64,000 bases of DNA from Rhizophagus irregularis (Eukaryota; Glomeromycota; Glomeromycetes; Glomerales; Glomeraceae): the NCBI RefSeq assembly GCF_026210795.1, contig NC_089445.1, forward strand, positions 2,232,001 to 2,296,000, in the 5' to 3' direction. How positions within the stretch are numbered: position 1 is the first letter of the stretch; each line of letters opens with the position of its first letter. The notes below the pieces were generated by a model, which worked only from the letters and a program-made list of their open reading frames with translations, was not told where the DNA came from and did no database searches. Made by a program: the position numbers and the translations under genes. Shown in pieces: positions 10,742-22,439 of this stretch.

Positions 10742-12661
10742 TCAAATTTTTAATAAACCATGATTAGCAAAAATTTTTAACGTTTCAGCACAAGTGACTA
10801 CTACGGATTCCACCTTCCCTTCTTCCACCAATTCCAACATACGTTTGTGTAAATCGGCTTTAACCAATAATTCTGCCTTGTCTTTATCAATACTAGCGAT
10901 ATTTTTCAAACATTCGATTGCTCTATGCTGAATTTCAGGAGAATTTTCATTTAATAAATCTTTAAGAATTTGAATTCCTTTTGGTCTATCCAGGATCATC
11001 TTACATACATTGGGATTAGTTGAGAGAATGGCCAAAGCACCCGAAGCGGCTCTTCTCGTTTCAAAATCATCAGTATCAGAAAAGGCAACGAGAATGGTAA
11101 TTTTATTAATTGATGATTGAGGATCACTATATAATTCATAAACAGGATCACAAAACATCATATTACATAAACATTCTGTTGCCGCTCTACGAACCAAAGT
11201 ATTATCAGAGAATTGTGAATTTTCAATAATCGGAATCCCTTTTAAATCATAAATACGCATCCTAATATCATTTTCCACGCTACTTAAATTGGTTAATGCC
11301 ATCAAAGATTCAAACTGACATAATTCATTTTCTCCTTGACATAAATTGAGTAAAGGACGAACAAGATCTGAAGATCGTTCACCTCTAAATACCAAACTTG
11401 GGTCCATTGTAATAGCAATTTTAGCTAAAGCTTGAGTTGCAAAAACCCTCCCTTCTTTTGTATTACCTTCTTTAATGACTAAAGGAATTAAAACCTTAAC
11501 TCCACCTTGTTGTACGATAATACCACGATTTGTCTGATCTGTCACTAAATTTAAAAAAATATTCGAAACCAATTGACGTATAATTTGACTTTGATTTTTT
11601 GATAATAAATTTAATGTTTGATTTACTCCAAATTTCATTATTTGCTTTATTCGATTTTCAACATATTCATCTTCATTCAGAGGGTTTATTTCGAAACTAC
11701 TTTCGCCATCGGCAATTTTCTTCAATTTTAATATTTGTCGTTCATTTTCGCTTAATTTTTTCCTATATGACGTAATGTTCGATAATATTACAGCAACTCC
11801 ATATAATAAATTATTATTCAATTTTTCTTGTTCTTTAACTAACTTAAAAATTTCTTTAAGTAAAGTGGGGTGATATGCGACCATTTCTTTAACCGTGGGT
11901 TTTAAACTTGCGTAAGCTAACCCTTCAATAGCGTTGGCTCTAACATCAATTTCTGATCCTTCATTTAATACTAAATTTTGAAATAATCCTGCTAACTCAT
12001 TTTCATCTTCCTCTTCGCTAACAATTTTCTTCCTTTCTTGATTTCCTTCCCCTGGTAAAATTAATTTATCATCCAACATTAATTTCGTTAATGTAACAGC
12101 AGCTAAACTTTTTATTTTTAAATTTTTACTTTTCATTAATTTGCTTAAATATTCTTGACAATTTAATTTTACCAACTTTCTACATTGTACCTGCGAACAT
12201 GCTATTGATAACATTTCTATAATTGATTCTCTTACTTCTTCCTTATCAAATTCTGCAAATTCCATTAAATCTGTTAATATTCCTCCTTCATCATTATCAT
12301 CCTTTTCTAAACAACTTTTTCCTATATCATTTTCTCCTAAATTAAATATGGCTGATAATGCTTTAATGCCATTTAATTTCTCTTGTTGTTTTGTCGAATC
12401 ACTTATCCATTTTATTATTTGTTTTTTTGTAATTTCTTTTAATTCTTTTTTTATCTGATTTTTTTCCAATAATTTTGTCAATATTAATAATGATAACGAA
12501 ATTATTTTACGAGACTCACTACTACCAAATTGCGATAAAAGATTAATGTAATCTTGCGAATTAATAAATGTTTCGCTAAAATTATCTTCTGCAGAATTCA
12601 CTTTTTGAAGGATAGAATTAAGATAACTAATTTGTTTTTCTTCCGATGCACTCAAGTCCAT
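10742..12661 (-). CDS. UNC-45/CRO1/She4-type myosin chaperone (639 aa)
   Basis: Cytosolic UCS-domain chaperone that folds and stabilises myosin motor heads, in fungi needed for actin-based transport, endocytosis and cytokinesis. A single exon gives a nearly all-helical armadillo-repeat protein. The central part has ARM-type units (VRANAIEGLAYASLKP) and the C-terminal UCS part holds FATQALAKIAITMDP, LCQFESLMALTNLSS, LVRRAATECLCNMMFC and RRAASGALAILSTN. Start: the upstream in-frame stretch begins with GTG, so the first ATG (12661, MDLSASEE) is used. No N-terminal TPR domain is seen, as in yeast She4, unlike animal UNC-45. It is divergent from the QPRT gene across 142 bp. Family assignment is firm. 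Confidence 0.88.
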   Translation of the reverse strand: MDLSASEEKQISYLNSILQKVNSAEDNFSETFINSQDYINLLSQFGSSESRKIISLSLLILTKLLEKNQIKKELKEITKKQIIKWISDSTKQQEKLNGIKALSAIFNLGENDIGKSCLEKDDNDEGGILTDLMEFAEFDKEEVRESIIEMLSIACSQVQCRKLVKLNCQEYLSKLMKSKNLKIKSLAAVTLTKLMLDDKLILPGEGNQERKKIVSEEEDENELAGLFQNLVLNEGSEIDVRANAIEGLAYASLKPTVKEMVAYHPTLLKEIFKLVKEQEKLNNNLLYGVAVILSNITSYRKKLSENERQILKLKKIADGESSFEINPLNEDEYVENRIKQIMKFGVNQTLNLLSKNQSQIIRQLVSNIFLNLVTDQTNRGIIVQQGGVKVLIPLVIKEGNTKEGRVFATQALAKIAITMDPSLVFRGERSSDLVRPLLNLCQGENELCQFESLMALTNLSSVENDIRMRIYDLKGIPIIENSQFSDNTLVRRAATECLCNMMFCDPVYELYSDPQSSINKITILVAFSDTDDFETRRAASGALAILSTNPNVCKMILDRPKGIQILKDLLNENSPEIQHRAIECLKNIASIDKDKAELLVKADLHKRMLELVEEGKVESVVVTCAETLKIFANHGLLKI

Positions 12662-12803
12662 ATTAGAGTCGAGAAATAAGATTTGCAATACACATGATGA
12701 TTGATTTATATGTGCTACAACTCGTGACACAGAAATATAAAAAGCAGAGCTTGTCGATCTTTTTTTTTTATGATCATCAAATTCTTTTTTTTTTAAAAAA
12801 AAA
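12662..12803. promoter_or_regulatory. Bidirectional promoter region, UNC-45 / QPRT
   Basis: Only 142 bp separate the divergent ATG codons of the UNC-45-type gene and the QPRT gene, so both promoters must share it. It contains T-rich and A-rich tracts just upstream of the QPRT start, common in fungal core promoters. No specific binding site identified. Confidence 0.5.
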
Positions 12804-14038
12804 ATGTCTGAAATTAATTCAATTTATGCTCATTTGTTATCACCATCATATAAGCAAGAAATTAGTAATTGGTTGAAAGAAGATGTACCATCATTTGATT
12901 ATGGAGGATTTGTTGTGGGAGAAGCTCAAGAAGTTGCTATATTATACGGAAAATCCGCGGTAATATTTTACAAACATTTTTTTTTAGTTTTTTTTTTGTT
13001 CATATTTGTGGCTTATACAGTAAGTATATAGGGAGTTGTGGCTGGTATACCATTCTTTGAAGAAGTTTTCAACCAATTGGAATGCAGGTTTTTAAGTTTG
13101 ATTATGTAAATGTTGATTCTTCTAATTATAAATTCTAATTTACTTTTTTAATTGGATAGAGTTGAATGGAATTTAAAAGAAGGAGAAGAATTTGAACCAA
13201 TAAAAGAAGTTGCCCGTGTTTATGGTAGGGCATGCAACATTTTATTGGGAGAACGTACTGCATTAAATATTTTGGCTCGTTGTAGTGGTATTGCTACTAG
13301 GTATATCATTATTTAGGAAAATAAAGGTAAATATTTATTTATATAATTGATGAAGTTATTCTATGTAGGAGTAAGAAGTGTATTAAATTAAAGGAAAAAT
13401 GTGATTTTCGAGGTGTAATTGCTGGGACAAGAAAAACAACTCCCGGTAATGTTTTTTTAGAAAGTTAGTCAAATTATGTACATAAATGTATGTATGTATA
13501 TTTAAATTACTTATGTAACAAATTTAAAGGGTTTCGAATTGTTGAAAAATATGGAATGCTTGTTGGAGGAGCTGATACTCATCGAATGGATTTGTCATCG
13601 ATGATAATGTTAAAAGATAATCATATTTGGAGTCAGGGTTCTATAAAAAAGGCTATTGGACGTGCAAGAAAAATAGGAGGATTTTCGCTAAAAATAGAAG
13701 TAGAATGTCTTAGTGAGCAAGAAGCTGATGAAGCCATCGAAGCTGGTGCCGATATTATTATGTTGGATAATATGAAAGGCGATATGTTAAAACAAACTGC
13801 TAAAACATTGAAGCAGAGATGGGCAGGAAAAAGAGCTTTTTTGATTGAATCAAGTGGTGGAATTTCCGAAGAGAATATAGTCGAATACTTTTCACCCGGT
13901 AAGTCATTTGTAAGATCTTTGTGGAATGAAGAAATTATGTATAATTTTTTTTTTTTAATAGATATTGATATTTTGAGCATGGGTAGTCTGTCTCAAGGTG
14001 TTCCTCATGTAGATTTTTCTTTGAAAATTAAAAAATGA
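12804..14038 (+). CDS. Nicotinate-nucleotide pyrophosphorylase, QPRT (291 aa, six exons)
   Basis: Converts quinolinate and PRPP to nicotinate mononucleotide with loss of CO2, in de novo NAD synthesis. Exons 12804-12959, 13032-13087, 13160-13300, 13369-13445, 13530-13898 and 13962-14038 join in phase to 292 codons including stop. The family pattern is complete: [73 protein letters not shown] and ESSGGI near the end, covering the PRPP and quinolinate pocket residues (Arg, Lys, His, Glu, Asp). Length matches the usual 280-300. Starts at [12 protein letters not shown]. Eukaryotic homologues act as cytosolic hexamers. No defects seen. Confidence 0.93.
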
Positions 14039-15190
14039 CATTTAAGCGTTATCACCAACTTTTAATTAGTATAAAGAAGTCTCTAAACTTCCTGCAAAAT
14101 TTTAACGTTAATGAAAATATTCATTTATAATAATGTATTATATAATTTCTTTATCGATAAATAACACTGGTATTTATCATGTGACTATATGTCACAAATC
14201 GAATGTTTTCTTTAGCTATTCAAGAAACCATAATACCTTCCAGAGAAATATTTCAGGCGATTTTTTTTACAGTTTCCTACTTTCCGAAATTATTATATTG
14301 AATTCCTGTAGTCGTTAATGATAATGTATTTCTCTGTAATAAAATAAAGAAACCATAATACCAAAGATAAATGCTACTGTATTACAAGAAGTTTGGCACT
14401 CCCTTATTATATGATCATATTATTATAGTATTTTATCATAACAGATAATATGACTTTAATAAATTTGTAAGTCATATAAAAGATTAATTATAAAATATGG
14501 CTTTCATCTATATTTCTAAATTAATTTTAATTTTATATAAATTTTACTTAAATTACCAATAAAAAATTTAATTATTAGTTATATTATATGAAAATTTTTA
14601 TTTCAAACCAGGGGATACCAGTATTTTTCTTCAAATTTTTAAAAAATATTCACATTCCAATTTTAAGAATTTTTTACAAAATTATTATTATAAACATCTT
14701 AAATAAAATATTAATTAAAAGCAAATAAAAGCAAATTGATAAAATAACAAGTAAAAATAAACTAAACATAAATCTTTAGATTTTATTAATTGTATTTTTT
14801 CAGTCAAAATGAGCATTTCCTTCTTTATTATTAAAAAACATACAATTTTGGAAGTTGTGATACCAAGATTCATATATTATATTGCTTCTTTTTGAATTTT
14901 CGTCTTAATTATTTCAGTTAAACAAATATTTTTTTGATTTTTGATAAACAATAAATTCAAATTCAATTAAAAGTAAATCAACCAACAAATTTTTAAACTA
15001 ATATCATTAATCTGTTTTTAAACTATCTAAAAAAAATCAAAAAAAAAATTAAAAGTTAGCAAATAAAGTTTAATATTAAATAATACAATAATAATAATCA
15101 ATATACTTTAATTCTAATTCTAATTAATCCTAATTTTAAATAATACTAATTAGCATATTTTACTATAAATATATTTAAAATATAACTCAT
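14039..15190. other. AT-rich intergenic region
   Basis: 3' flank of the QPRT gene with AATAAA-like words near 14338, then very AT-rich sequence. No open frames of interest, no RNA gene, no clear inverted repeat. Confidence 0.4.
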
Positions 15191-15191
15191 A

Positions 15192-15874
15192 CATCAGAAA
15201 ATTAGTTTAGGCGTAATTTAGTGTAATATTTTGGAGGTGGTGTAAAATTTCAAAATATTACACTAAAAACGTAATATTACAAAAGTTTACGCTCTTAAAT
15301 TTGAATAATTATAGTAATTTAAAAATCTCTCGCTATCTACTGATCCAATCAAAATGACCTATAGCTCATTGGAATTAGCTCATCAAGATGAATCGAATGG
15401 TAGTAAAAATCACATCTTTACGTTCAATAGATGACTTTCTATTAATTTAAAACTTTATTGCATACTATAAAGCGTTCTATCAACTGTAGAAATGTGATTT
15501 TACTACCATTCAATTCATCTTGATGAGCTGATTCCAATGAGCTATAGATCGTCTTGATTGGATCAGTATAGGGATTGGAATCGATTAATCAAAAATCGAC
15601 AAAACATAGTAAAATCGATTCTTGAGAATCGATTCTCAGCAATTTTTTACATATAAGTTAATCTGACTTCAAAGTAATTCTTCATACTGGCCAAGTGCTG
15701 ATTATTTTTGCTGAAATTAGAAACTGATTCAAAGTCAGGTTGGTCGTCTATAAGAAAAATCTTGAAAAGATTCGATTTTCGATTCCAATCCCTAGATCAG
15801 TAGATAGCAAAATATTCTTAAATTACTATAATTATTTAAATTTAAGAGCGTAAACTTTTGTAATATTACGTTTT
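15192..15874. mobile_element. Palindromic foldback element, truncated copy
   Basis: Copy of the element complete at 20689-21210. It starts CATCAGAAAATTAGTTTAGG and has the same order: a GTGTAATATTT inner hairpin, then a module near 15355 (GATGAATCGAATGGTAGTAA) and its inverted copy near 15490-15550. It is interrupted by a 226-bp hAT-like MITE at 15569-15794 and stops short of the last 60 bp of the right arm, where another element begins. No coding capacity. Confidence 0.7.
15569..15794. mobile_element. hAT-like MITE (226 bp) with exact 8-bp duplication
   Basis: Starts TAGGGATTGGAATCGATT and ends with the inverted form CGATTCCAATCCCTA. Flanks are identical 8-mers GATCAGTA (15561-15568 and 15795-15802). 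The intact copy of the host element at about 21058 shows the empty site GGATCAGTAGATAGC, which proves the insertion. TAGGG ends with an 8-bp duplication are typical of hAT elements. Confidence 0.88.
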
Positions 15875-15881
15875 TATTTAC

Positions 15882-16218
15882 TTTGAACTAATTAGTCAGA
15901 ACCCTGAACAATACTGATACAACTTACATTTGAGTTTGCATAGAGTTTATATTAAAATTTTTCAAAAGTTGCATATTACAAAGGTATTTTCAAAATTTCG
16001 TTATCCTACATTCTTCTATTTTAACACAACCAGTGATTCAATTTTAATAAAATTTATATTTATTAGATTTATCTTAATAAAAGGATTCTAATAATAGTAA
16101 AATCAAATTTCTAGCTTTAATATTGACAGAATTATGTTATAAAATGTATTTTTACTTCAGTACTTAAAGTTTACTTATGAGTTATATTAGTATTATTCAG
16201 GGTCCTACTAGTTAGTCA
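15882..16218. mobile_element. Imperfect inverted-repeat element (about 335 bp)
   Basis: Ends are inverted copies over about 40 bp: left ACTAATTAGTCAGAACCCTG, right CAGGGTCCTACTAGTTAGTC. The inside is AT-rich and non-coding. It abuts the truncated foldback element on one side and the LINE-like relic on the other. No target duplication was established. Confidence 0.45.
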
Positions 16219-17880
16219 TGCCCAGAAAAGATATAATTTCTTTGGTTTGACTGAAAAAGATATTGCTTGAACCATTGAAAAAAGTACTGGTAATGGCGAA
16301 CTGTATACTAACTTACTTATTGAACATTAGGAAGCCCTCTCAACCTTTGATATTGGTAATTTACAATCTTTATATCACTTTCTCTTTCTTTTTTATGAGT
16401 CTTTTGACTTTATCCAAGCTAACGTTAGTAAAGAAATAAAAAGCACTTGCAAAGAGTTTGTGAAATAACAGATGACATCACCAAAATAAATATCAGATAT
16501 GTCTGAATTTATAAAGAATCAAAATCTAAATAAAAAACTTAACGTTTATAACTCGTAATCAACTAATAGCAATAAAAATTTTAGAAACACTTAAAATGCT
16601 CAAATACCAATTAAAAGCTGTAGCACAACAAAAGGAACCAATTAGTATCCTCTCAGCAAAAGCCACTTCTTTTACACCCAAAGGTAAACAAAAGCAAGTT
16701 TCATATGCTAATATAGTTAAACAGGACCCAAAAGATAATGTCAGCAGACCAAACTCACCTTTACCTTTTGTGAAAAAAAAGAGAAAAACTGTACTCGTTT
16801 TCAAAGCTAATAATAGCAAAAGTTTTTCTAAAACTACCAAAAAATAACCTGCTACAACTTCACCCAAAACAATTAGTACCATAATGACTGGATATATACC
16901 TGTGAATAAAGATTTTGTCCAGAAAATTACAGTTTATGATATTCCCTCCACCTGGTTTTAACTTGATACACTTAATCATTTTAAAGCCTGGGGTCAAGTA
17001 GTTGCAATTAAATTTAAATTGCAACAGAAATACATTATTGTTACAATATCAATTGAACTCAATCAAGAGGCTACAAGACTTTGGAATGATGAAGTATAGA
17101 CTGCTCCACTTGGAGGTTTACCTGTATGATAGTTTCTAGCTAACTGGGATTTCAAGCAAAGAAAAGAATAGGAACAATTTCAGGCTATACTTATTAAAGG
17201 AGTTACTGCTTCAGTAATTACAGCTACTTTATATCTAAATAACCCTACTCATTCTATTTTTGCACTTGTAGGGTGCAAAGCATTTAAATTAATTCAAAAT
17301 CAGACATCTGCAAGTTAATAATTTACTTCGAATTATGGGTTGACTTGGAAAAGATCATTGATAAGCCATTTAGCTTGAACGAATATACTGGTGATTGGAC
17401 AAGATACTTTATCCCTAACTTGAAGCAAAGAAGGAGATACCCTCAGAAGGTGAATCAAAAAGGTGGCTCCAAAGTTTGAACAATTAATACTAATACTCAA
17501 TCGAGTAAAAAGCATAAGGTGACTAAGAAAATCAAGAATATAGATAAGATTTTAGGCGGTATTGACAAGCTTACTATATTAGCAGAAATAAGGTCAATGC
17601 TTAGAAAACTAAGAGCGTCTTGATAAGTTCAAAAGAATGTTCAGATAATCTTAATTTTAAAAGTGTAGTTATTATGTGAAATTCTTTTTTTTTGTTTTAT
17701 TTTTTCCTGCATCTTGTTTTTTTTTTGGCTTATAAGTGTATTTGCACCAGGTTTATTAATACATTCTCATTGCACTGCAGGGGTAGTTGATCTATTTACT
17801 GTATTCTCATGAAGTGTAACTCCTATATTGTATGATTCTAAGTGTCAAAATTAATAAACTTTAAATGTTAAAAAAAAAAC
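16219..17880 (+). mobile_element. LINE-like retrotransposon relic, ORF1 only
   Basis: Degraded plus-strand coding sequence of a non-LTR retrotransposon first protein. A Lys/Ser-rich piece reads MLKYQLKAVAQQ...SYANIVKQDPKDN (16596-16844); after a stop the same frame runs through an RNA-binding-like stretch (FVQKITVYDIPSTWF, LNHFKAWGQVVAIKFK, IELNQEATRLWND) and NNPTHSIFALVGCKAFKLI. A last piece (KIKNIDKILGGIDKLTIL) ends at about 17622. The 3' part has AATAAACTTTAAATG followed by an A run near 17870, a probable poly(A) end. Reverse transcriptase sequence is absent, so this is an internally deleted or chimeric copy. At least four in-frame stops; dead. Confidence 0.6.
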
Positions 17881-19080
17881 ATATTTTAAAAAAAATTATT
17901 TATAAAAATATAATAATATAAAAATAATATTTACTAATATAAATATAAAAAAAATAAAAAAAAATAAAATATAAAATAAAATGGAATAATAATAATTTGT
18001 TTAAATATAAAAGTATAAAAAGTTTATCTTATATATTATAAATTAATTATAATTTATATAATAAAAAGAAAAAAGTAGGTCCCATGATCACCCTTGCATT
18101 GACTACAGGGCCCTGGGCTAAGAAAACATATTCCACATATGTTTACCTGTATAGCATAATAGATCATTCGATAGTGCACGCGTGGGGTATTTTAATAATA
18201 TGACGAGCGGTTTATAAATTAATAATATTAATTTAATTAGGTAGTTTAGTAATTTTATTATATATTACTTTAATTATTTTAATAAATTTATAAATGTGCT
18301 GCGATTAAAAAAAAAAAATAAAAAGAAAAAAAATGCTGACTGATATTTTCTGATGTAATATATATTTTTTTTAATTTATTAAATATATATTACTTTTTTT
18401 TTTTTAATAACCACAGTACATTTATAAATTTATTAGAATAATATTAATAATATACCTAGGTAAAGAACTAAATAATTATGCTAATATTATTAATTTGTAA
18501 ACCATTCATCATTCCTTTATAAAACTCCACATATACTATCGGGTGGTCATGGTGACTAATCAGGTAGGTGATACCATTTTAGTGTGTAGCCATGATATCT
18601 TTATTTAGTAGACCACAAAGCCCACTTAAATATAATATTTTATTAAAATTTAGCTTTAATATATTAATATTTACTTATATTTTATTATATTAATTTTTTT
18701 CATAAAAAAATTAATATGATGCTAAAAGTCTATACTTAACAATAAAAATGTAACATTTAAAAATCTTTTAACTCTTTAAAAAAATACAATTTAAAAAAAA
18801 TAAACTGGTAACATTATTTTTTAAGATAAACTTTATTAAATTACTAATCAGATTTTTTAAAAAAAATCTATATAAAAAAATATAAACACTTGAAATTGCA
18901 TAATTTTTATATAATTAGCTCAAATTTAAAACAAAATATATTGACCAAAACTTATAATAATTTAGGTTAACTTTATATATTATAATAATACCAGTCCAAA
19001 TTATTTTAATTTGAATTAAACGTAATTTTTTTTTAAAAAAAAAAATTTTATTAATATATAACTTTTATAAAATAAAATTA
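17881..19080. other. AT-rich region with short hairpins
   Basis: Extremely AT-rich. A stretch around 18070-18590 is less so (CCCTTGCATTGACTACAGGG, and a CACGCGTGGGG word) and may be a repeat relic. The segments 18180-18300 and 18410-18500 share inverted words (AATAATATTAAT, CCTAGGTA). No gene seen. Confidence 0.35.
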
Positions 19081-20447
19081 CAGTCAACTCCCTCTATAGT
19101 CACTCCTGTTATAGTCACATTCTACTATATAGTCACACCAGTTGAATGTTCAAAACACTTTATTATTAAAATCTATCCTATATAGTCACAATCTATCTAT
19201 AATCACTATCACACCTATCCTCAAAAATCTTATTAAAAAAAACCATTTATAATCACAGTTATATAAAGAATATATTAAATAACTTGGCATCTAATAATCG
19301 TACAAAGATGTACCATAGCTTGTTAGAATTATCTCACTGAGGTGAATCGAATGGTGGTAGTTTTATCCTTTTACGATTACTGGCTGATGAGTTATTTAAC
19401 AAAATGTTAAGCATCAGCATTATTATATTTCTTAATTTACGTTTACTGCGCCATTTAACATTTTACTAAATTTTTCGGTACCTAGTGATTGTAAAAAAAT
19501 GATTACCGTATTCTTCTATTTTTAAGCACCACCTTTTTAGGGGAAAATTTTTGCGAAAGTTTAGGGTGGTGCTTAAAATCAGAAGTTTTTTTTTTACACT
19601 TTTTTTTGCGCTTTTAGTCATATTTGTAATGCAATGAATGGGTCAGAAGATGATTTGTTTGGATAAGATGAAAAAGAGGAGGAAATTGATAAAAATGAAA
19701 GGAAAATTGTAGATATAGATAGTGATTCAGCTGATGAATTAGATGAATTGTAAAATGATGCATCATAAAAATAAAATTTATTTTGAATAAAATATAAAAA
19801 ATTTTCAAATTTGAGGTGGTGTTTATTTTTGTTTTTCAAGTTTTTTTGGCAAAAGTTGGGGTGGTGCTTAAATTCAAGTAGTGCTTAAAAACGGAAGAAT
19901 ACGGTAATAGCTTGTTGGAATCGCCTCATCAAGACGAATCAAATGGTGGTAAACTCATCTCTCTGTGATCAATATTGACAGAGTTACTACTTAAAAACCA
20001 TTTAATATTTTTTAATTTTGGAAATTGATTTAGTGATTGGATTTCAATGTATTTTATACCATTAGATTCATCACATCAAGATGAATCGAATGGTAGTAAG
20101 ATCGTCTCTTTAGGATCAATATTGGCAGAGTCATTACACAAAAACCATTAATATTTTTTTAATTTTGGAAATTAATTTAATGATTGGATTTCGATGTATT
20201 TTATACCATTAGAACCGTTTCATCGAGATGAATCGAATGGCAGTAAGATCATCTCTCTACGATTAATATTGGTGGAATTATGAATTATGATACAATAAAG
20301 TTTTAAATATAATTTTGGCCAAAATTATGTTAATTTTTGGCCAGAATTATGATATACTAATATAAGAAATTTTTTATATAGTCACATCTCTTTATAATCA
20401 CCAAATATAAACTGTCCCAAATATGTGACTATAAAGAGAGTTGACTG
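19081..20447 (+). mobile_element. pogo-like non-autonomous element, copy A (1367 bp)
   Basis: Starts CAGTCAACTCCCTCTATAGT and ends ATAAAGAGAGTTGACTG, flanked by TA. Subterminal sequence is rich in TATAGTCAC / GTGACTATA words. The middle holds four copies of a 60-70-bp module built around GATGAATCGAATGGTGGT or close forms, each followed by a short AATATTG segment. It carries a nested 399-bp insertion at 19506-19904. A second copy lies inverted at 42442-43533. No coding capacity of its own. Confidence 0.8.
19506..19904 (+). mobile_element. Deleted pogo-type transposon with transposase C-terminal remnant
   Basis: Inserted in copy A of the pogo-like element. Ends are CCGTATTCTTC and GAAGAATACGG with TA on both sides; copy B at 42442-43533 lacks the insertion at the equivalent place. 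Inside, arms with AAGCACCACCTTTT / GGTGGTGCTTAAA are repeated. Plus-strand codons at about 19620-19752 read ICNAMNGSEDDLFG, one TGA, then DEKEEEIDKNERKIVDIDSD...ELDEL and stop: the acidic tail found at the C terminus of pogo/Tigger DDE transposases. This suggests an internal deletion that kept both ends and the last 45 or so codons. Confidence 0.65.
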
Positions 20448-20688
20448 TACTTTGAATCACTAGTAGTAATTATTACCAGTGTCACGTGATTTTTTAATTT
20501 TGACTAGAATTAAGTAATCTATATAGAAATTTTCTTTTTTGGAATCTTGTGTAATACATTTCTCCATTTTTGATGAAAAATAAAAATGCTTTTTTTTAAT
20601 ATTAAATTTCCAAAAAGAAAATTTATATATCAATTCTTTAATTCTGACCAAAATTTTAAAAATTATATAATACTAGTGATAATTACTG

Positions 20689-21210
20689 CATCAGGAAATT
20701 TGTTTAGGCGTAATTTAGTGTAATATTTCGAAGGTGGTGTAAAATTTCGAAATATTACACTAAAAACGTAATATTACTAAAGTTTACGCTCTTAAATTTG
20801 AATAATTATAGTAATTTAAGAATATCTCGCTATCTACTGATCCAATCAAAACGATCTATAGCTCATTGGAATCAGCTCATCAAGACGAATAGAATGGTAG
20901 TAAAATCGTATCTTTACGTTTGATAGATGACTTTCTATTAATTTAAAACTTTACTGCATACTATAGAGCGTTCTATCAACTGTAGAAATGCGATTTTACT
21001 ACCATTCGATCCGTCTTGATGAGCTGATTCCAATGAGCTATAGATCGTCTTGATTGGATCAGTAGATAGCGAGATATTCTTAAATTACTATAATTATTCA
21101 AATTTAAGAGCGTAAACTTTTGTAATATTACGTTTTTAGTGTAATATTTCGAAATTTTACACCACCTTCGAAATATTACACTAAATTACGCCTAAACAAA
21201 TTTCCTGATG
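20689..21210. mobile_element. Palindromic foldback element, complete copy (522 bp)
   Basis: Almost perfect palindrome: both ends are CATCAGGAAATTTGTTTAGG in inverted orientation, and arms of about 240 bp match throughout. Each arm holds its own small hairpin (GTGTAATATTTCGAA...TTCGAAATATTACAC) and a copy of the GAATGGTAGTAAAATC module. No coding capacity and no clear target duplication. Single-stranded DNA or RNA from it would fold into one very long stem. Confidence 0.8.
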
Positions 21211-22439
21211 TGCTAGTAATAAATAGCAAACTTCTTTTAATATTATAGAAAAAAAATTTTTAAAGATATTTGTAAATAAAAAATTTACCTTTTACTAATT
21301 TTTAATAGTTGGAATTGTTAACTAAAATTATATTCATTTTCTTTTGCAAAATCATATAATAAAATATTTAAGTTATATAATAAAAATTTTAAATATGCAT
21401 TTAGGGGCGTGCCAGAAATCATGTAATTTTGAAGGTGGATAGGAGGTCAGGTCCTGCAATCACGTCAATATAATCACGTGATATACCCAATAATGTAATT
21501 TTATTGGTCAATTTCTTATATATACCATCAGTATATTTTTACGCCACAGATACTTAGAGAATTCTTATTCCGGATCTTTGATTTGAAATTTTATAGATTT
21601 ATGTTATAAAATAATAATAATAATTCATATTTTTATTTATTTATTCTATTTATTTTTATTTTAATATTTATTTCATATATATTTATTATTAATGTTATTA
21701 ATAATGTATTATAAAGTTATTTATTAATAAATATATTTCATATGTGCCGATTTTTGGAATTAGTCTAAATTAAGATTTTTATAAAAATTTAATATTTTAG
21801 TAAGATTAACATTACACAAATCTAAATTAAATATGTGTTACATATTTACGTAACTCAGATTTAATAAAAAATAAAAAAAATTTTTTTAATCAATATTCAA
21901 AAATAACGGTAATAACCACTTCTTTTTCCTCATCACTGCCCATCACTTTTCCATCATTTTTCTATTCACTTTTATTTAAATATGACAAAAAAGTTTATAA
22001 GCAAATATAGCAGTTATTTTTAAGTGATAAATAAAAAAAAAACTTAATATTTTATATACATAGATAAGACATATTTTTTCATAATTTTTAGCTTTAATTT
22101 ATTGTTTTTTCTTTGTAAAAAATACATGCAAATAAAAAATAATTATGATGTAAAATAGTTGTAAAATGAATAATAAGATATTCTTTTTTTTCAAAATAAC
22201 TAATTATATATTTGTTTTTTATCTTTTAAAATTATTTTATTAGATTTATTCTACTAAAATCCTTAAATGGCAAATAAAATCTTTTAAATAAAGTAAAAGA
22301 ATTTGGGATTCTCTTATGAAAGCATTTTTTGGTAAGAAATAAAATTTTCAGATCGGACTTTATGCAGGTGGCAAAATCGTGCATTATTATTCCTGGAGAT
22401 ATGCTAACGTCATCATTTTACATTCATTTGAAAGCTGAG

